Positions 63,987 through 64,000 of a DNA stretch of 64,000 nt are shown here, piece by piece (the first letter of the stretch is position 1; each line of letters begins with the position of its first letter). Both the position numbers and the translations under genes were made by a program. The stretch lies in contig JAQFVV010006425.1 in NCBI GenBank assembly GCA_028023455.1, forward strand, positions 436,001 through 500,000, read 5' to 3'. The DNA is from Epiperipatus broadwayi (Eukaryota; Onychophora; Udeonychophora; Euonychophora; Peripatidae). The notes below the pieces were generated by a model. That model was not told the origin of the DNA and made no database searches. It saw nothing but the letters and a program-made list of their open reading frames with translations.

Positions 63987-64000
63987 CTTTCACTGACGAT
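63987..64000 (+). ncRNA. Start of hammerhead motif X2b, truncated by window
   Basis: CTTTCACTGACGAT, the stem I and CTGACGA box of the mirrored X2 arm, reaches the last base of the window. Confidence 0.6.

Larger units (their letters stand above)
63207..64000. mobile_element. Palindromic hammerhead element X2, cut by window end
   Basis: Starts after a TA run with AAAACAAAAAAACACAAG, like X1. A full minus-sense unit (63207 to about 63617) is followed by the first 95 bases of a second unit. The palindrome turns near 63712, and the mirror copy runs to the window edge. Landmarks are the same as in X1, including GATAACAGATGGC, GAAACTAGATCTAAACACAA and CTGCAATATACATCATTGC. The right edge must lie beyond 64000. 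Confidence 0.85.

Overview
This window is eukaryotic, very AT-rich nuclear DNA (by eye well under one third G+C). It has long simple-sequence tracts and no operons, no rRNA and no intact host gene that I can prove. Nearly everything recognisable is a mobile element or its debris: Penelope-like elements with GIY-YIG nucleases, Jockey/CR1-like, RTE-like and L1/Tx1-like LINEs, a Ty3/gypsy LTR element, Merlin, hAT and pogo/Tigger-like DNA transposons, and a tRNA-derived SINE. That mix points to an invertebrate metazoan. The gypsy integrase reminds me of arthropod elements, but I cannot name the species. Only two short reading frames, at 2045-2200 and about 32250-32444, look like possible host exons, and both calls are weak.

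Layout. 0-14 kb: two pogo/Tigger-like copies (430-893, 10536-11480), a LINE 3' tail, a hAT element with a perfect 8-bp target duplication (2896-3389), a palindromic repeat (4447-4726), a direct repeat pair (12240-13290) and long empty stretches. 14-20 kb: a 145-bp tandem repeat followed by about 870 bp of GATA, a Merlin element complete with inverted repeats and target duplication (16421-18062), and an RTE-like fragment. 20-37 kb: microsatellites, a decayed Jockey/CR1-like LINE (23650-28400), a long palindrome (30520-31352), a CpG-retaining patch near 32.2-33.3 kb, and a second LINE (34560-37060) split by a palindromic insertion (34889-35806). 37-43 kb: 112-bp satellite units, palindrome 39300-40040, a SINE head and a 383-bp dimer (40723-41320). 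43.76-50.38 kb: a Ty3/gypsy element with 1.34-kb LTRs but no gag. 50.5-54.5 kb: four Penelope fragments in alternating orientation. 54.9-59.4 kb: an L1/Tx1-like LINE with a poly(A) tail. 59.4-64 kb: an RTE-like tail and a palindrome running off the window.

The most interesting signal is a set of type I hammerhead ribozyme motifs inside the palindromic repeats. I find at least sixteen copies (intact, decayed or cut by the window edge) in three sequence families. Each has a CTGANGA box, a short stem II, a GAAA box, and a very short self-complementary stem III ending in a UH cleavage site; stem I is recognisable in many of them. Two loci carry the motif twice in the same orientation, 408 and 382 nt apart, as expected for units that could be cut out as small circular RNAs (retrozyme or Penelope pseudo-LTR organisation). 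Most copies lie in inverted pairs, and one family sits between Penelope reverse transcriptase/endonuclease fragments. I infer a resident non-autonomous ribozyme-bearing retroelement system served by Penelope-like enzymes. The motifs are seen directly; activity and mobilisation are not shown.
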